A DNA stretch of 64,000 nt, taken from VXPQ01 sp965232485 (GTDB lineage Bacteria > Bacteroidota > Rhodothermia > Rhodothermales > VXPQ01). The notes below the pieces were generated by a model. It searched no databases, was not told the origin of the DNA, and saw only the letters and a program-made list of their open reading frames with translations. Shown piece by piece: positions 46,416 to 55,376 of this stretch. The position numbers and the translations under genes were made by a program. Within the stretch, counting starts at the first letter, position 1. Each line of letters starts with the position of its first letter. The stretch lies in assembly GCA_965232485.1 (NCBI GenBank), contig OZ246975.1, forward strand, positions 1,612,001 to 1,676,000, given 5' to 3'.

Positions 46416-47815
46416 GTCTTCCGGCGCAATTTGACCACGTTCTCAATGTGGGGCGTGTGCGGAAACAAATCCACGGGCTGCGCCGCCTCGATGCGATACG
46501 CATCCCGCAACAAGCCGAGATCGCGCGCCTGCGTCCTCGGGTTGCAACTTGCGTACACGAACCGGTCGGGACCCGACGCACCGATCTGCTCGACCACTTT
46601 CGGGTGCAGGCCCGCCCGCGGCGGATCGACGAGCAGCACATCCGCCGCCCCGTACCGCTCCGCGAAATCGTCGCCGAACACGGTCGCCATATCTCCCTGC
46701 ACGAAGGTGCAGTTGTCCACGCCATTGGTCCGGGCGTTTGCGCGCGCATTCCTGACCGCTTCTTCTATGAGTTCGACGCCCGTCACGCAACGTACGGCGT
46801 CCGCCACAAAGATGGAGATAGTCCCTGCGCCGCAATACAAATCGTAGACCCTGTCCTCCGGTTGCAGTTCGGCGAAATCGCGCACCGTCTCGTACAACTG
46901 CTCTGCCTGGGCCGTATTGGTCTGAAAAAAGGAATTGGGCGCAATCTCGAACGTATGCGGCCCTATCCGGTCGCGAATGACGCCAGGACCGAACACGGTT
47001 TCGATCCGTTCGCCAAACGCCGTTTGCGCTTTTCCGGTATGGATCGTATTGACGAAGGTGGTTACGTCCGGAAAATCCTGTTGCAGAAAAGCAGCCATCT
47101 CCCCCATGCGCTCCGCATCGAATCCGTTTGTCACCAGATTGACCATGACGTCGCCCGTGCGTTCGCCGGTCCGAATGACCAGATGCCGCAAAAAGCCGGT
47201 GTGCTTACGTATGTTCCAGGGGGGCCAACCCTGCTCCCGAACAAAATCCCGAATCCGGTTCACCATTTCGGCGCTTGCCGTCGATTGCAGATGGCATTCG
47301 TGCACGTCAAGCACCTTGTCGAAATGCCCCGGAACGTGCAGGCCCAGCGCAAAACGGGTGTCGAAGCGACCGCCCGAATCGATTTCCGCGCGCGTCAGCC
47401 AGCGATTCGCGCTGAACGAAAACTCCATCTTGTTGCGGTAGAAATAGCGCTTCGCCGATCCGATGGCCGGGCGAACCGAAATATCCGCAAACTGCCCGAC
47501 GCGCGCGAGGGCGTCATGCACGCTTTCCGTCTTGGCGTCGAGTTGGGCCTGGTATTCCACATGCTGCCACCGGCATCCGCCGCACGACCCGAAATAAGCG
47601 CACGCCGGCGGAACGCGCAGCGCGCTCGGCGACAGCACCTCCTCTATCGCCGCCTCGGCATAGCCCTTTTTCTTCTTGTACACGCGGGCGCGGACGCGAT
47701 CCCCCGGCGCCGCCCAGGGCACGAAAACCACGAACCCGTCTACGCGGGCAAGCGACCGCCCGCCATCGGCGAATTTTTCAATGAGGACTTCGATATATTC
47801 TCCGCGCGCTATCAT
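46412..47815 (-). CDS. rlmD: 23S rRNA (uracil-C5)-methyltransferase, RlmD type
   Basis: The 467-residue protein starts with a TRAM domain (EYIEVLIEKFADGGRSLARV), then an iron-sulfur cysteine cluster (PACAYFGSCGGCRWQH), a Rossmann SAM domain (VYDLYCGAGTISIFVADAVR) and the catalytic Cys in Y-A-S-C-N-P-R-T. It belongs to the RlmD/RumA group that forms 5-methyluridine in 23S rRNA; RlmCD or TrmA-like specificity cannot be ruled out. The gene starts at 47815. Confidence 0.88.
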   Translation of the reverse strand: MIARGEYIEVLIEKFADGGRSLARVDGFVVFVPWAAPGDRVRARVYKKKKGYAEAAIEEVLSPSALRVPPACAYFGSCGGCRWQHVEYQAQLDAKTESVHDALARVGQFADISVRPAIGSAKRYFYRNKMEFSFSANRWLTRAEIDSGGRFDTRFALGLHVPGHFDKVLDVHECHLQSTASAEMVNRIRDFVREQGWPPWNIRKHTGFLRHLVIRTGERTGDVMVNLVTNGFDAERMGEMAAFLQQDFPDVTTFVNTIHTGKAQTAFGERIETVFGPGVIRDRIGPHTFEIAPNSFFQTNTAQAEQLYETVRDFAELQPEDRVYDLYCGAGTISIFVADAVRCVTGVELIEEAVRNARANARTNGVDNCTFVQGDMATVFGDDFAERYGAADVLLVDPPRAGLHPKVVEQIGASGPDRFVYASCNPRTQARDLGLLRDAYRIEAAQPVDLFPHTPHIENVVKLRRKT

Positions 47816-47846
47816 ACGGTCGCCTCACTGTCGGGAAGAAAAAAGT

Positions 47847-47880
47847 TTGAGCTTTGCGGGCTTAATCAGCGCATCCATTA
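47847..47880. repeat. Half copy of the palindromic repeat at the bamA stop codon
   Basis: Read on the minus strand: TAATGGATGCGCTGATTAAG followed by CCCGCAAAGCTCAA. This matches the left end of the MITE and of the copy at 59145 (GGATGCGCTGATTAA then CCGCAAA). Its first three bases are the TAA of bamA. The pairing half is missing. Confidence 0.6.
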
Positions 47881-50361
47881 AAAAGCATGCCCCAGGCCCA
47901 GGCGGTACCATGTCCAGGAGCCAAAGTCGTCGGGAAATATGCCCAGCTCGGGACGACGCGGATCGTATACCTTCATGGCTACGTCGGTCCGAAGAATCAG
48001 ATAACGCAAATCCAGCCGGAGCCCTATCCCGGACCCGACGCCTAACTGGCGATAAAACGAATCGACGTGAAAGCGCCCGTCCAGCTTCGCGGACACATCC
48101 CCGCCGAACCCGGGATTGCGCGGACCGAACCACACATTGCCTGCGTCCACAAAGGCGACGCCGATCCAGTCCGTGCGAAAGGCGCGGAAAAGGAACTGTC
48201 GCAACTCCGCAGAGGCTTCCAGTTTGATGTCCCCGCCCAGAATGTTTGTGCCTTCCCCGGAATCCTGTACAGACTGAAACCGGGCGCCGCCAGGACCAAG
48301 TTCATGCCAGTCCCAGCCCCGCACGCTTGATATGCCGCCTATGTAGAACCGCTGCCCGAACGGCACCAGTCCCGCGCCGCCCAAGGGATGCGCAACGCCC
48401 CCGATGAACTTCAGCGCGAGGGTAGAAGAAGCATTGAACGCATGATACAACCGCAAATCGCTTGCAAAACGCATATACCGGCGGTACAAAAGCCTGTCGG
48501 ACGAGGTCCCGGAAGCAAGGCCCGGAAGATAGCCGTTCACATCGCCGGGAGAATAGACGAAACGGTCCAGCAGATACGGCAGATGGTTGCCCAGCGCCAC
48601 CGAACCTTCGATGCTATGTCCCCGATCGCGCCGAAGCGGATTCACATTGGTCGAGCGCAACGTATACCGGATGGCCGTATTGATTTGCGGCACCGTATAA
48701 TCCTCGAGAATCTGCGCCTGCTGCACCGGATCCGAAACCGGATCAAGCAGGTTGTTCAGAATGTCGTTTCGGAAATTCCGCAACGTATCGGGATTGCTCA
48801 GGCTCACGTCCATCACGTCCAGCAAAGACGTCAGGGTCGCATTATGATCCAGTTCGATGCGATAACGGGCATTGCCGCGCGCCCGGATAATAAGCCCGAA
48901 ATCGTCGCGCCGCGCCCTGAGCAGACTAAGCGACAGGCGGGTTCTGACGTCGTACAGCGGAAGCGAAACGTCCAGTCCGCGAAACGGACGCATGAGATAC
49001 GGCGTCGTAAGGGAAGTGGAGACCTCCGCCTGCGACGCGGTCAAACTGCTGAAATCGTCGAAGTCGGTCGATATGGATCCGGATGTTCGGACGAGGAACG
49101 TCTCGCCGCGGCCCAGCAGGTTGGCGTTCTCATAAGTGACGGCAATCCCCGCGCCTAATTCCTTGTCCGAATTGTTGAACGGATCCACGCGCTGCAACAC
49201 GGACGGCTCGAAACGAATCTGATGCCGGTCGCGCGTACGCAGCGCGATGCGATGCAACAAGGTCGGCGCGGCGGTCGCAAGGCCCGGGGAGGATTCCGGA
49301 ACAATGTCGGTAAACAAAAACACGCCGGTGCCTTCGAGCCGCCGCCGCGTAGCCAGCACCTTCGATTGCGAGTACCAATCCCCCGGAGCAAACTGAAGCG
49401 TGCGGACAAGCAAACCGGACGACAGTTTCTTTTCGTTCCGAAACCGGAAAGCCGCCGTCCCGCCGGCGACGGAATCCGAAGACGCCTCAAGCGGAAGCGT
49501 TTCGGACCGCTCCGCCACTTCCGGCTCGGGCCCCGTTACGTCGAACGAAACATCTCCGAAGAGATAACGCAGCCCGGTTTCGATTTCGAAGAGCACATCG
49601 AAACTGTCCGGCGACGCCTGGAAAATCCTCGCGCGGACAGAATCCCGGGTAGCGGCAGCGTAGCCCTCGTCCCGCAGAAAGGTCAGAATTCGCCGCGCTT
49701 CGCTATGCAGCATCGTCTCGGAATACCGCTGCCTGCGCGCGCGCAGGCGCAGGGGGCTGTCTGGATCGACGGGTTCGACGTACAGTACGGCGTCCCGCGT
49801 CAGCCGCGTATGCTGATCGGGCGCGAGATGGTCGATCCCGGCATACTGCACATTCCGTATATAGGTAGGGGCGCCGGGCGTCATGTGGAAAACGACCGCC
49901 GCTTTCCTCGCTGAGAGCGTATCGATCCGGGCAATCACCTCGGCTTCGAAAAATCCTTCCTGGCGATACAAAAGACGAAGGCGGTCCAAATCTGCCTGGA
50001 GCACATCCATGTCGAGCACGGCCAGCGGCTCGCCGCCCGAGATCAGCGAATTGCTCAGCCGTTCCCCAAGGGCCCCGGACTCTCCCAGACGATGCAACCA
50101 CAACCAAAGGGGAATTCTGGCCACCCGGCGATTCGGTTTCGTCCGCACCCGGCGACTCAGCACGGATTTGCCGAACACATCGTTGCCCCTAAAGACAACG
50201 CGGCGCACGATGAGCGTATCCGCATACGCCTCTTCGGGAAGCATGCTCGGAGAAGCGCTTGTTTCCGCGTCCTGGGCGGCTGTCGCGCCGGCCATCGCAA
50301 GCACGACGGCAAACCAAACGATCCAGGGAAGAAAAACGCGATACGAGCGTCCGCTACGCAA
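47878..50361 (-). CDS. Omp85-family outer-membrane assembly protein (BamA/TamA-like)
   Basis: The roughly 827-residue protein has a signal peptide (F-L-P-W-I-V-W-F-A-V-V-L-A-M-A-G, then A-T-A-A-Q-D), POTRA-like repeats (LIVRRVVFRGNDVFGKSVLS and later YIRNVQYAGIDHL), and a C-terminal beta-barrel with the Omp85 region QRFYIGGISSVRGWDWHELG and terminal aromatic strand. It inserts outer-membrane proteins or related substrates. The start is set at TTG 50361: the frame is open to 50451, but a GAGGAAGAG sits 8 bases before this TTG, and the DUF2795 gene ends at 50366. Its stop lies on a repeat. Confidence 0.82.
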   Translation of the reverse strand: MRSGRSYRVFLPWIVWFAVVLAMAGATAAQDAETSASPSMLPEEAYADTLIVRRVVFRGNDVFGKSVLSRRVRTKPNRRVARIPLWLWLHRLGESGALGERLSNSLISGGEPLAVLDMDVLQADLDRLRLLYRQEGFFEAEVIARIDTLSARKAAVVFHMTPGAPTYIRNVQYAGIDHLAPDQHTRLTRDAVLYVEPVDPDSPLRLRARRQRYSETMLHSEARRILTFLRDEGYAAATRDSVRARIFQASPDSFDVLFEIETGLRYLFGDVSFDVTGPEPEVAERSETLPLEASSDSVAGGTAAFRFRNEKKLSSGLLVRTLQFAPGDWYSQSKVLATRRRLEGTGVFLFTDIVPESSPGLATAAPTLLHRIALRTRDRHQIRFEPSVLQRVDPFNNSDKELGAGIAVTYENANLLGRGETFLVRTSGSISTDFDDFSSLTASQAEVSTSLTTPYLMRPFRGLDVSLPLYDVRTRLSLSLLRARRDDFGLIIRARGNARYRIELDHNATLTSLLDVMDVSLSNPDTLRNFRNDILNNLLDPVSDPVQQAQILEDYTVPQINTAIRYTLRSTNVNPLRRDRGHSIEGSVALGNHLPYLLDRFVYSPGDVNGYLPGLASGTSSDRLLYRRYMRFASDLRLYHAFNASSTLALKFIGGVAHPLGGAGLVPFGQRFYIGGISSVRGWDWHELGPGGARFQSVQDSGEGTNILGGDIKLEASAELRQFLFRAFRTDWIGVAFVDAGNVWFGPRNPGFGGDVSAKLDGRFHVDSFYRQLGVGSGIGLRLDLRYLILRTDVAMKVYDPRRPELGIFPDDFGSWTWYRLGLGHAF

Positions 50362-50365
50362 AGGG

Positions 50366-50584
50366 TTACTCTTCCTCGAAATAAAAGTCGTCGTCCGCCG
50401 TCGGATAATCCGGCCAAACTTCTTCGATGCTTTCGTACGGCTCGCCATCATCCTCCATCTCTTCGAGATTTTCTATAACCTCACGCGGAGTTCCCGTACG
50501 CTCTGCATAATCAATGAGTTCGCCTTTCGTTGCAGGCCAAGGGGCGTCTTCAAGGTAGGACGCCAGTTCAAGACTCCAATACAT
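50366..50584 (-). CDS. DUF2795 domain protein
   Basis: The 72-residue acidic protein (M-Y-W-S-L-E-L-A-S-Y-L-E-D-A-P-W, PATKGELIDYAERTGTP, EDDFYFEEE-like end) matches DUF2795, a small domain of unknown function. It lies directly before bamA: its stop is 5 bases before the TTG start, and its last codons (GAGGAAGAG) form that gene's ribosome binding site, so the two are co-translated. Confidence 0.8.
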   Translation of the reverse strand: MYWSLELASYLEDAPWPATKGELIDYAERTGTPREVIENLEEMEDDGEPYESIEEVWPDYPTADDDFYFEEE

Positions 50585-50655
50585 CGGGTGCGCATTTGTT
50601 GAGGGGGACGATACAACCGGCGCATATGCAGCCGGTCATGGGCATTTGAGCAGGC

Positions 50656-50684
50656 ACTATAATTTCCCCAAAGGATAAAAGCAA
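50656..50684 (-). promoter_or_regulatory. Promoter of the DUF2795-bamA operon
   Basis: On the minus strand TTGCTT (50684-50679), a 17-base spacer and TATAGT (50661-50656). The predicted start is about 65 bases before the DUF2795 ATG. Confidence 0.5.
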
Positions 50685-50787
50685 GCAATAAATGCCATTG
50701 TCCCGAAGATATGCGTAAAATTATCGTTTTCCGGGACCCGTCTGCCGGAAAACAGCTTCATGCATTGCCCTGCGTCACCGCCCAGGC

Positions 50788-51753
50788 TCAATAATCGAAC
50801 GCCCGCGTCGCCCGTTCCGAATCCGCCTTCAATTTCTCGTACTCCTCTGGCGTCATGGAGGGGGCCATATATAAGACCGGGTTTGTGGTGCTTCCGCCCG
50901 CATCCCGAATCTCAAAATGCACATGGGGCCCCACCGAACGACCCGTGTTGCCGCTCAAGCCAATGCGCTCGCCCCGCGCGACGCTGCGTCCGCGACGCAC
51001 CGTATCGTCAATTTTGGAAAGATGCGCATACAGCGTCTCGGTTTCCGACGCCGGATGCGAAATAACCACATAGTTGCCGTAACTGGCGTTGAATCCCCTC
51101 TTGAATATCCGGCCGGCGGCGGACGCAACCACCGGGGTACCCTCCGGCACGGAAATATCCACCCCGTGATGCATTTTCATAACGCCGAGCAACGGATCTG
51201 TTCGCATGCCGAACCCGGACACGACCGGGCCGGAGGCCGGCAGAATCGCCGGCATCTGATCATTCCGATCCTTTTGTTCGCCCGCAAGCGTCAGCAAATC
51301 CCGCAAACTCGCGCTCTGAAGATGGATGCGGCTTTCAAGTTGATCCAGCTTTTGCGACGTTTCCCTTAACAGCGTACCCGTGGGCGGCTCCAGATGATCG
51401 AATTCTTCGTACGGATCGGAACCACCCACGCCGAGGCGGCGGATGTCCTCGGAAATCGGCTCCACGCCGAACACCATGCGGTACAACTGCTGATCCGATT
51501 CCTCAAGCACATCCAGCTGATGCGAGTACCCATCCAGCCGATCGCCAAATTCCGCAAGCTCTTCCTGCAAGATCGCTTTCTCGGTTTTCAGCGCTACTTC
51601 CTCCGGCGTTTCGGTCGCCCAGTCAACGACCCACGACAGCATAACGGCCAGCACGACGCCCAATCCCAGCGCATACGACACCAATCGTCTAACCCATTTA
51701 TCCTCCACGTACGTGCAGGATTGGGGATCGTAGCAATAGCGTTTCTTAAGCAT
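50788..51753 (-). CDS. M23-family zinc metallopeptidase, membrane-anchored (cell-wall hydrolase)
   Basis: The 321-residue protein has one N-terminal membrane segment (SYALGLGVVLAVMLSWVVDW), a coiled coil (about residues 55-100), then an M23 domain with M-H-H-G-V-D-I-S (first zinc His and Asp) and H-V-H-F-E-I-R (HxH). It may cut peptidoglycan cross-bridges. The ATG at 51753 is chosen by the membrane segment; upstream frame crosses the promoter. The N-terminal KRYCYDPQSCTYVEDKW is typical of Bacteroidota M23 proteins. Confidence 0.85.
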   Translation of the reverse strand: MLKKRYCYDPQSCTYVEDKWVRRLVSYALGLGVVLAVMLSWVVDWATETPEEVALKTEKAILQEELAEFGDRLDGYSHQLDVLEESDQQLYRMVFGVEPISEDIRRLGVGGSDPYEEFDHLEPPTGTLLRETSQKLDQLESRIHLQSASLRDLLTLAGEQKDRNDQMPAILPASGPVVSGFGMRTDPLLGVMKMHHGVDISVPEGTPVVASAAGRIFKRGFNASYGNYVVISHPASETETLYAHLSKIDDTVRRGRSVARGERIGLSGNTGRSVGPHVHFEIRDAGGSTTNPVLYMAPSMTPEEYEKLKADSERATRAFDY

Positions 51754-51877
51754 ATGAATGCGTGGTTGCGTGAACGCAACAATATGGGGTTTGCGCCTGA
51801 TTCGGCGAGCGCGCCGGGCATACCTCGCCGCCTCCGCCCTCCGTATCAGGGGTTGAAAATTTAGAGCATTAGAGAAT

Positions 51878-51906
51878 AAGATAACAATATTTCGACACAT
51901 TGTCAA
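51878..51906 (-). promoter_or_regulatory. Promoter of the M23 peptidase gene
   Basis: On the minus strand TTGACA (51906-51901), exactly 17 bases, TATCTT (51883-51878). The leader to ATG 51753 would be about 120 bases. This clear TTGACA promoter supports reading the 35-37 kb TTGAC boxes as genuine. Confidence 0.65.
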
Positions 51907-51943
51907 GCATCCCGCCCAAAAGGACTGCGACGCACGATGCATT

Positions 51944-52960
51944 CTATTCGTAATCGCGCTCGAAATACTCGATCATTCGGGCTGGATGGTCGGAGCCTTT
52001 GGCGCGAATGCGGTCGCCGAGGCGCTTGGCGAACACCTCGGCAGGGTCGTAGCCCGCGTTGCGAAGCAGGTGGTTCATCGCGATCACTTCGCAAATCACC
52101 GTAATGTTTTTGCCCGGCGTCACCGGAATCTTCACCATCGGCAAGTCGACGCCCAGCGCAGAGTACGTATCGCTCACCATGCCAAGGCGGGTGTATTCTT
52201 CTTCGGGATCCCACAGTTCCATGTGCACCACAATCTCGACGCGTTTGCGAAAACGAATGGCCCGTATCCCGAACATGGCGCGAATATCGACCAGGCCCAA
52301 CCCCCGCACTTCCATAAAGTGCTGGGCCAACTCCGTGCCGGCGCCCATCAATACGTGCTCGTCCTTACGCGTAACGATGACCACATCGTCGGCCACCAGG
52401 CGGTGTCCCCGCTCCACCAGGTCCAGCGCCACCTCGCTCTTGCCGATACCGGATTTCCCGACCAGGAGCAGGCCTATCCCGTATACGGCGACAAGGGAAC
52501 CGTGAATCGTTTGCTGCAACGCAAACTGATCGTTCAGAAAATCCCGCAGGATCGCCATGAAGTCGATGGATTGCAGGGACGTCCGGAAAACAGGGACGCC
52601 CTGCCGGGTCGCCATGGCCACCATTTCATCGTCCAGCACATTGTTGACCGTGAGCACAACGCACGGGACCGGAAAGGAAACAAGAGTTTCGAACGCCTTA
52701 CGCCGAACATCCGCCGGCTGATGCCGCAAAAACTTGTTTTCCGTATTCCCCAGAATCTGCACGCGCTGATGGGTGAACAAGTCGGTGTATCCGGCCAGCA
52801 CCAGTCCCGGACGATGCAAATCCACTTCGGTCACCAGTCGATCCTCGGCGGAAACATCGTTTACGGGTTCGATATCGACATTGGCCATCGCCCGTAATTT
52901 TTCCACCATGAAGGCAACGGTGATGGATTCCTTCTTGAAGGCTTTCGTCGTATCGGGCAT
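51944..52960 (-). CDS. hprK: HPr kinase/phosphorylase
   Basis: The 338-residue protein has the N-terminal DRTGG-like domain, Walker A GKSGIGKSEVALDL and the HprK signature EVRGLGLVDIRAMFG. HprK phosphorylates and dephosphorylates HPr on Ser in sugar control. In Bacteroidota-like genomes HprK often occurs with incomplete PTS; no PTS gene is in this window. It ends 38 bases before the M23 promoter. Confidence 0.93.
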   Translation of the reverse strand: MPDTTKAFKKESITVAFMVEKLRAMANVDIEPVNDVSAEDRLVTEVDLHRPGLVLAGYTDLFTHQRVQILGNTENKFLRHQPADVRRKAFETLVSFPVPCVVLTVNNVLDDEMVAMATRQGVPVFRTSLQSIDFMAILRDFLNDQFALQQTIHGSLVAVYGIGLLLVGKSGIGKSEVALDLVERGHRLVADDVVIVTRKDEHVLMGAGTELAQHFMEVRGLGLVDIRAMFGIRAIRFRKRVEIVVHMELWDPEEEYTRLGMVSDTYSALGVDLPMVKIPVTPGKNITVICEVIAMNHLLRNAGYDPAEVFAKRLGDRIRAKGSDHPARMIEYFERDYE

Positions 52961-53044
52961 GGCGTCGGGCCGGATTCAATCAACGGGTTCGGGCGGCGTA
53001 GCCTGCGTAATAGCCCGGCGCCCAAGGTCGTCCTTGCAGAACCT

Positions 53045-54025
53045 CTACGGAACTTCTACGGTTTCAAGAATCTGCCGCACCAGATCGTCGCTGGTCACTT
53101 CTTCCGCCTCGGCTTCGTACGATACTGCAATGCGGTGCCGCATCACGTCCGGGGCCAGCATGCGGACATCCTCCGGGGTAACATAGGCCCTCCGCTGCAA
53201 AAAAGCATGCGCGCGCGCCGCAAGGTTCAGGTTAATGGTTGCGCGCGGCGACGCCCCGAATTCGATGAGCGGAGCAATGTCGGACAGACGATGCGCCGCC
53301 GGACGCCGCGACGCCATCACAAGGTCCACCATATACTTCTCGACCCGCTCATCCATATAGAGCTCGTTCAACACGGCGCGCGCCGAAAGAATCTCTTCCG
53401 GCCCAACCACTTCCCGAACCTCCTCTTTCCGGCCGGTCCGGGCCATGCGCCGCATGATTTCCAGTTCCTCGTCGCGGGTCGGATAGTCTACTCGAATTTT
53501 CAGCATGAATCGATCCACCTGCGCCTCTGGAAGCGGATAGGTGCCCTCCTGCTCGATCGGATTCTGCGTAGCCAACACCAGAAACGGCTCTTCGAGCGGA
53601 AATGTGGTCTCGCCGATCGTGACCTGCCGCTCCTGCATGCTTTCAAGCAACGCGCTCTGAACCTTGGCCGGAGACCGGTTGATCTCGTCGGCCAGAATGA
53701 CATTGGCGAAAACAGGGCCCTTTTTGATGGAAAAAGACCCTTCTTTCTGGTTGTATACAAGCGTGCCCAGCAAGTCGGCGGGGAGCAGGTCCGGCGTGAA
53801 CTGGATGCGCTGGAAACTGGTCCCGATGGCGCGGGCAAGCGAACTGATCGTGAGGGTTTTGGCGAGGCCCGGCACGCCTTCCAGCAGCACATGTCCATCG
53901 CCAAGCAACCCGATCAACAGGCGCTCAATCATGGATTGCTGCCCCACGACGACTCGGCCTACTTCGTTCAACAACGAGTCTACGAACGCGCTTTCCGCGC
54001 GAATGCGCTCGCTGACCCGGACCAT
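53045..54025 (-). CDS. MoxR-family AAA+ ATPase
   Basis: The 326-residue protein has VGQQSMIERLLIGLLGDGH, Walker A E-G-V-P-G-L-A-K-T, Walker B VILADEINRSPAKVQSALLE, and the MoxR-specific FLVLATQNPIEQEGTYPLPE with AQVDRFMLKI. MoxR ATPases help assemble protein complexes, usually with VWA-domain proteins; no VWA gene lies beside it. The ATG at 54025 (M-V-R-V-S-E-R) is chosen by family length. Confidence 0.9.
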   Translation of the reverse strand: MVRVSERIRAESAFVDSLLNEVGRVVVGQQSMIERLLIGLLGDGHVLLEGVPGLAKTLTISSLARAIGTSFQRIQFTPDLLPADLLGTLVYNQKEGSFSIKKGPVFANVILADEINRSPAKVQSALLESMQERQVTIGETTFPLEEPFLVLATQNPIEQEGTYPLPEAQVDRFMLKIRVDYPTRDEELEIMRRMARTGRKEEVREVVGPEEILSARAVLNELYMDERVEKYMVDLVMASRRPAAHRLSDIAPLIEFGASPRATINLNLAARAHAFLQRRAYVTPEDVRMLAPDVMRHRIAVSYEAEAEEVTSDDLVRQILETVEVP

Positions 54026-54127
54026 ATCAAAGTTTGCTGCGGTTTCCACTGGACAGAAAAACGGATGAATTAAGGTTACTCGAAACAGGGTGCGAAGGTA
54101 CGGACAACGCAAAGGACGCGCTGGTCG

Positions 54128-55363
54128 TCACAAGAGCATAACGTGCGCATCCCTGGTGAATTTTTCCCGAATCCCGACCTGTATGCGATGCAGGCAACGG
54201 GGAACGACAAAGGGCTGTCCCGCGATCACCACCGCGCGCCCCCGGTGTATGGGATACGCTCCGTACATGCCGTCGAGCGTCATGGCGTCCACTTCGTCCA
54301 CAACCTTTTCCGAAACATTCGTTGTGCCGCCCCAGTCCTTGCGCGTCACGGCGTCGGACATGAGCAGAAGCGCTCCAAAAAGCTGCCAATCTTTACGTTG
54401 CATCGCTCCTACCAGTTTCGGGACGCGCTGGTTCTCTTTCACCAGCCAGCGCAGGACAGGCCGCAACCGAAAGGGAAGCGCATCGGTCGCCGCCGGCAAA
54501 TCGCGATGTTCGAGATCCCGCAACGATGTTACCGCCTCGAATCCTTTCTTGCGCAAAACGGCCGCGGCCTCGTCCGCCATTTTGCGTTTTCTCGGCACGG
54601 CGCCGGGGTCGAATAACGTACGGCTTTCTGTCTCCGCCAATCCGAACGCAAGGGTGTCCTCCGGGGGAGCGTCAAGCAACATACATTCGAGCGTGGCGGC
54701 GTCCACGAAAGAATATTGTTCGGGACGCCCTTGCTCCGCCGCCACAAGGAACGCGGAGCTGAAAGAACGGCCCAGACTTGCCTCAATGGCTGCGTGCGCC
54801 TTGTCGCAGACGGGTTGGCGCGTTTCGGCGGGGACAAAGACTTGCTCGCAGGCCCGCGCCGTCGCCACGCCAAGGGTAGCCACATAGGCGTCGGCGCAGG
54901 AAGAAGGCACGGCGTTCGCCACGGAGATATCCGCCTGCGCAGTTTCAGGGGCCAGGCGCCGGAACGTTTCAAAAACAACCCGCACCGGCGCGGGAGCCGT
55001 ATCGGGAAGCGGGCAATCCGGACCCTGCGTCCATACCCGGTCGTCATGACCGAAGGCGAGGCGGGATACGGCGCCCGGCGCAACGCGCAGGGCCGTTGCC
55101 GTGCCGGACGGCAAAGAAAAAAACAGCGCAAATCCGTTAAAATAATGCGTGTGCTCGGCGAGCAATCCCATGCTTCCGTGCGAAAACCCGGTCCCGGGGC
55201 GGTCTTCCGTCGTCCCGAAATATTTTTCGAGCGTGGTCCGGGCGCGCTCTATGAGGCGAGACGGCTCTTCGAACGAACGTTCGGGGATTTCATGCGGCCC
55301 CCGCACCACGGAAGTGAGGAGAGGCGACGCCCCGGCGCGACCGCGAATGGATTCGGACGACAT
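54128..55363 (-). CDS. Diverged galactokinase-like (GHMP kinase) protein
   Basis: The 411-residue protein resembles galactokinase: LLAEHTHYFNGFALFFSLPS corresponds to the IGEHTDYNGG motif, VPSSCADAYVATLGVATA to the GLSSSAA motif, and FGALLLMSDAVTRKDWGGTT and G-M-Y-G-A to the C-terminal part. The Gly-rich motif 3 (GGGFGG) and much of motif 2 are altered, so sugar-kinase activity is doubtful. It sits 13 bases after fmt in a housekeeping run. The ATG at 55363 is used; an upstream frame overlaps fmt. Confidence 0.55.
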   Translation of the reverse strand: MSSESIRGRAGASPLLTSVVRGPHEIPERSFEEPSRLIERARTTLEKYFGTTEDRPGTGFSHGSMGLLAEHTHYFNGFALFFSLPSGTATALRVAPGAVSRLAFGHDDRVWTQGPDCPLPDTAPAPVRVVFETFRRLAPETAQADISVANAVPSSCADAYVATLGVATARACEQVFVPAETRQPVCDKAHAAIEASLGRSFSSAFLVAAEQGRPEQYSFVDAATLECMLLDAPPEDTLAFGLAETESRTLFDPGAVPRKRKMADEAAAVLRKKGFEAVTSLRDLEHRDLPAATDALPFRLRPVLRWLVKENQRVPKLVGAMQRKDWQLFGALLLMSDAVTRKDWGGTTNVSEKVVDEVDAMTLDGMYGAYPIHRGRAVVIAGQPFVVPRCLHRIQVGIREKFTRDAHVMLL

Positions 55364-55376
55364 AAGGATACTCTGC

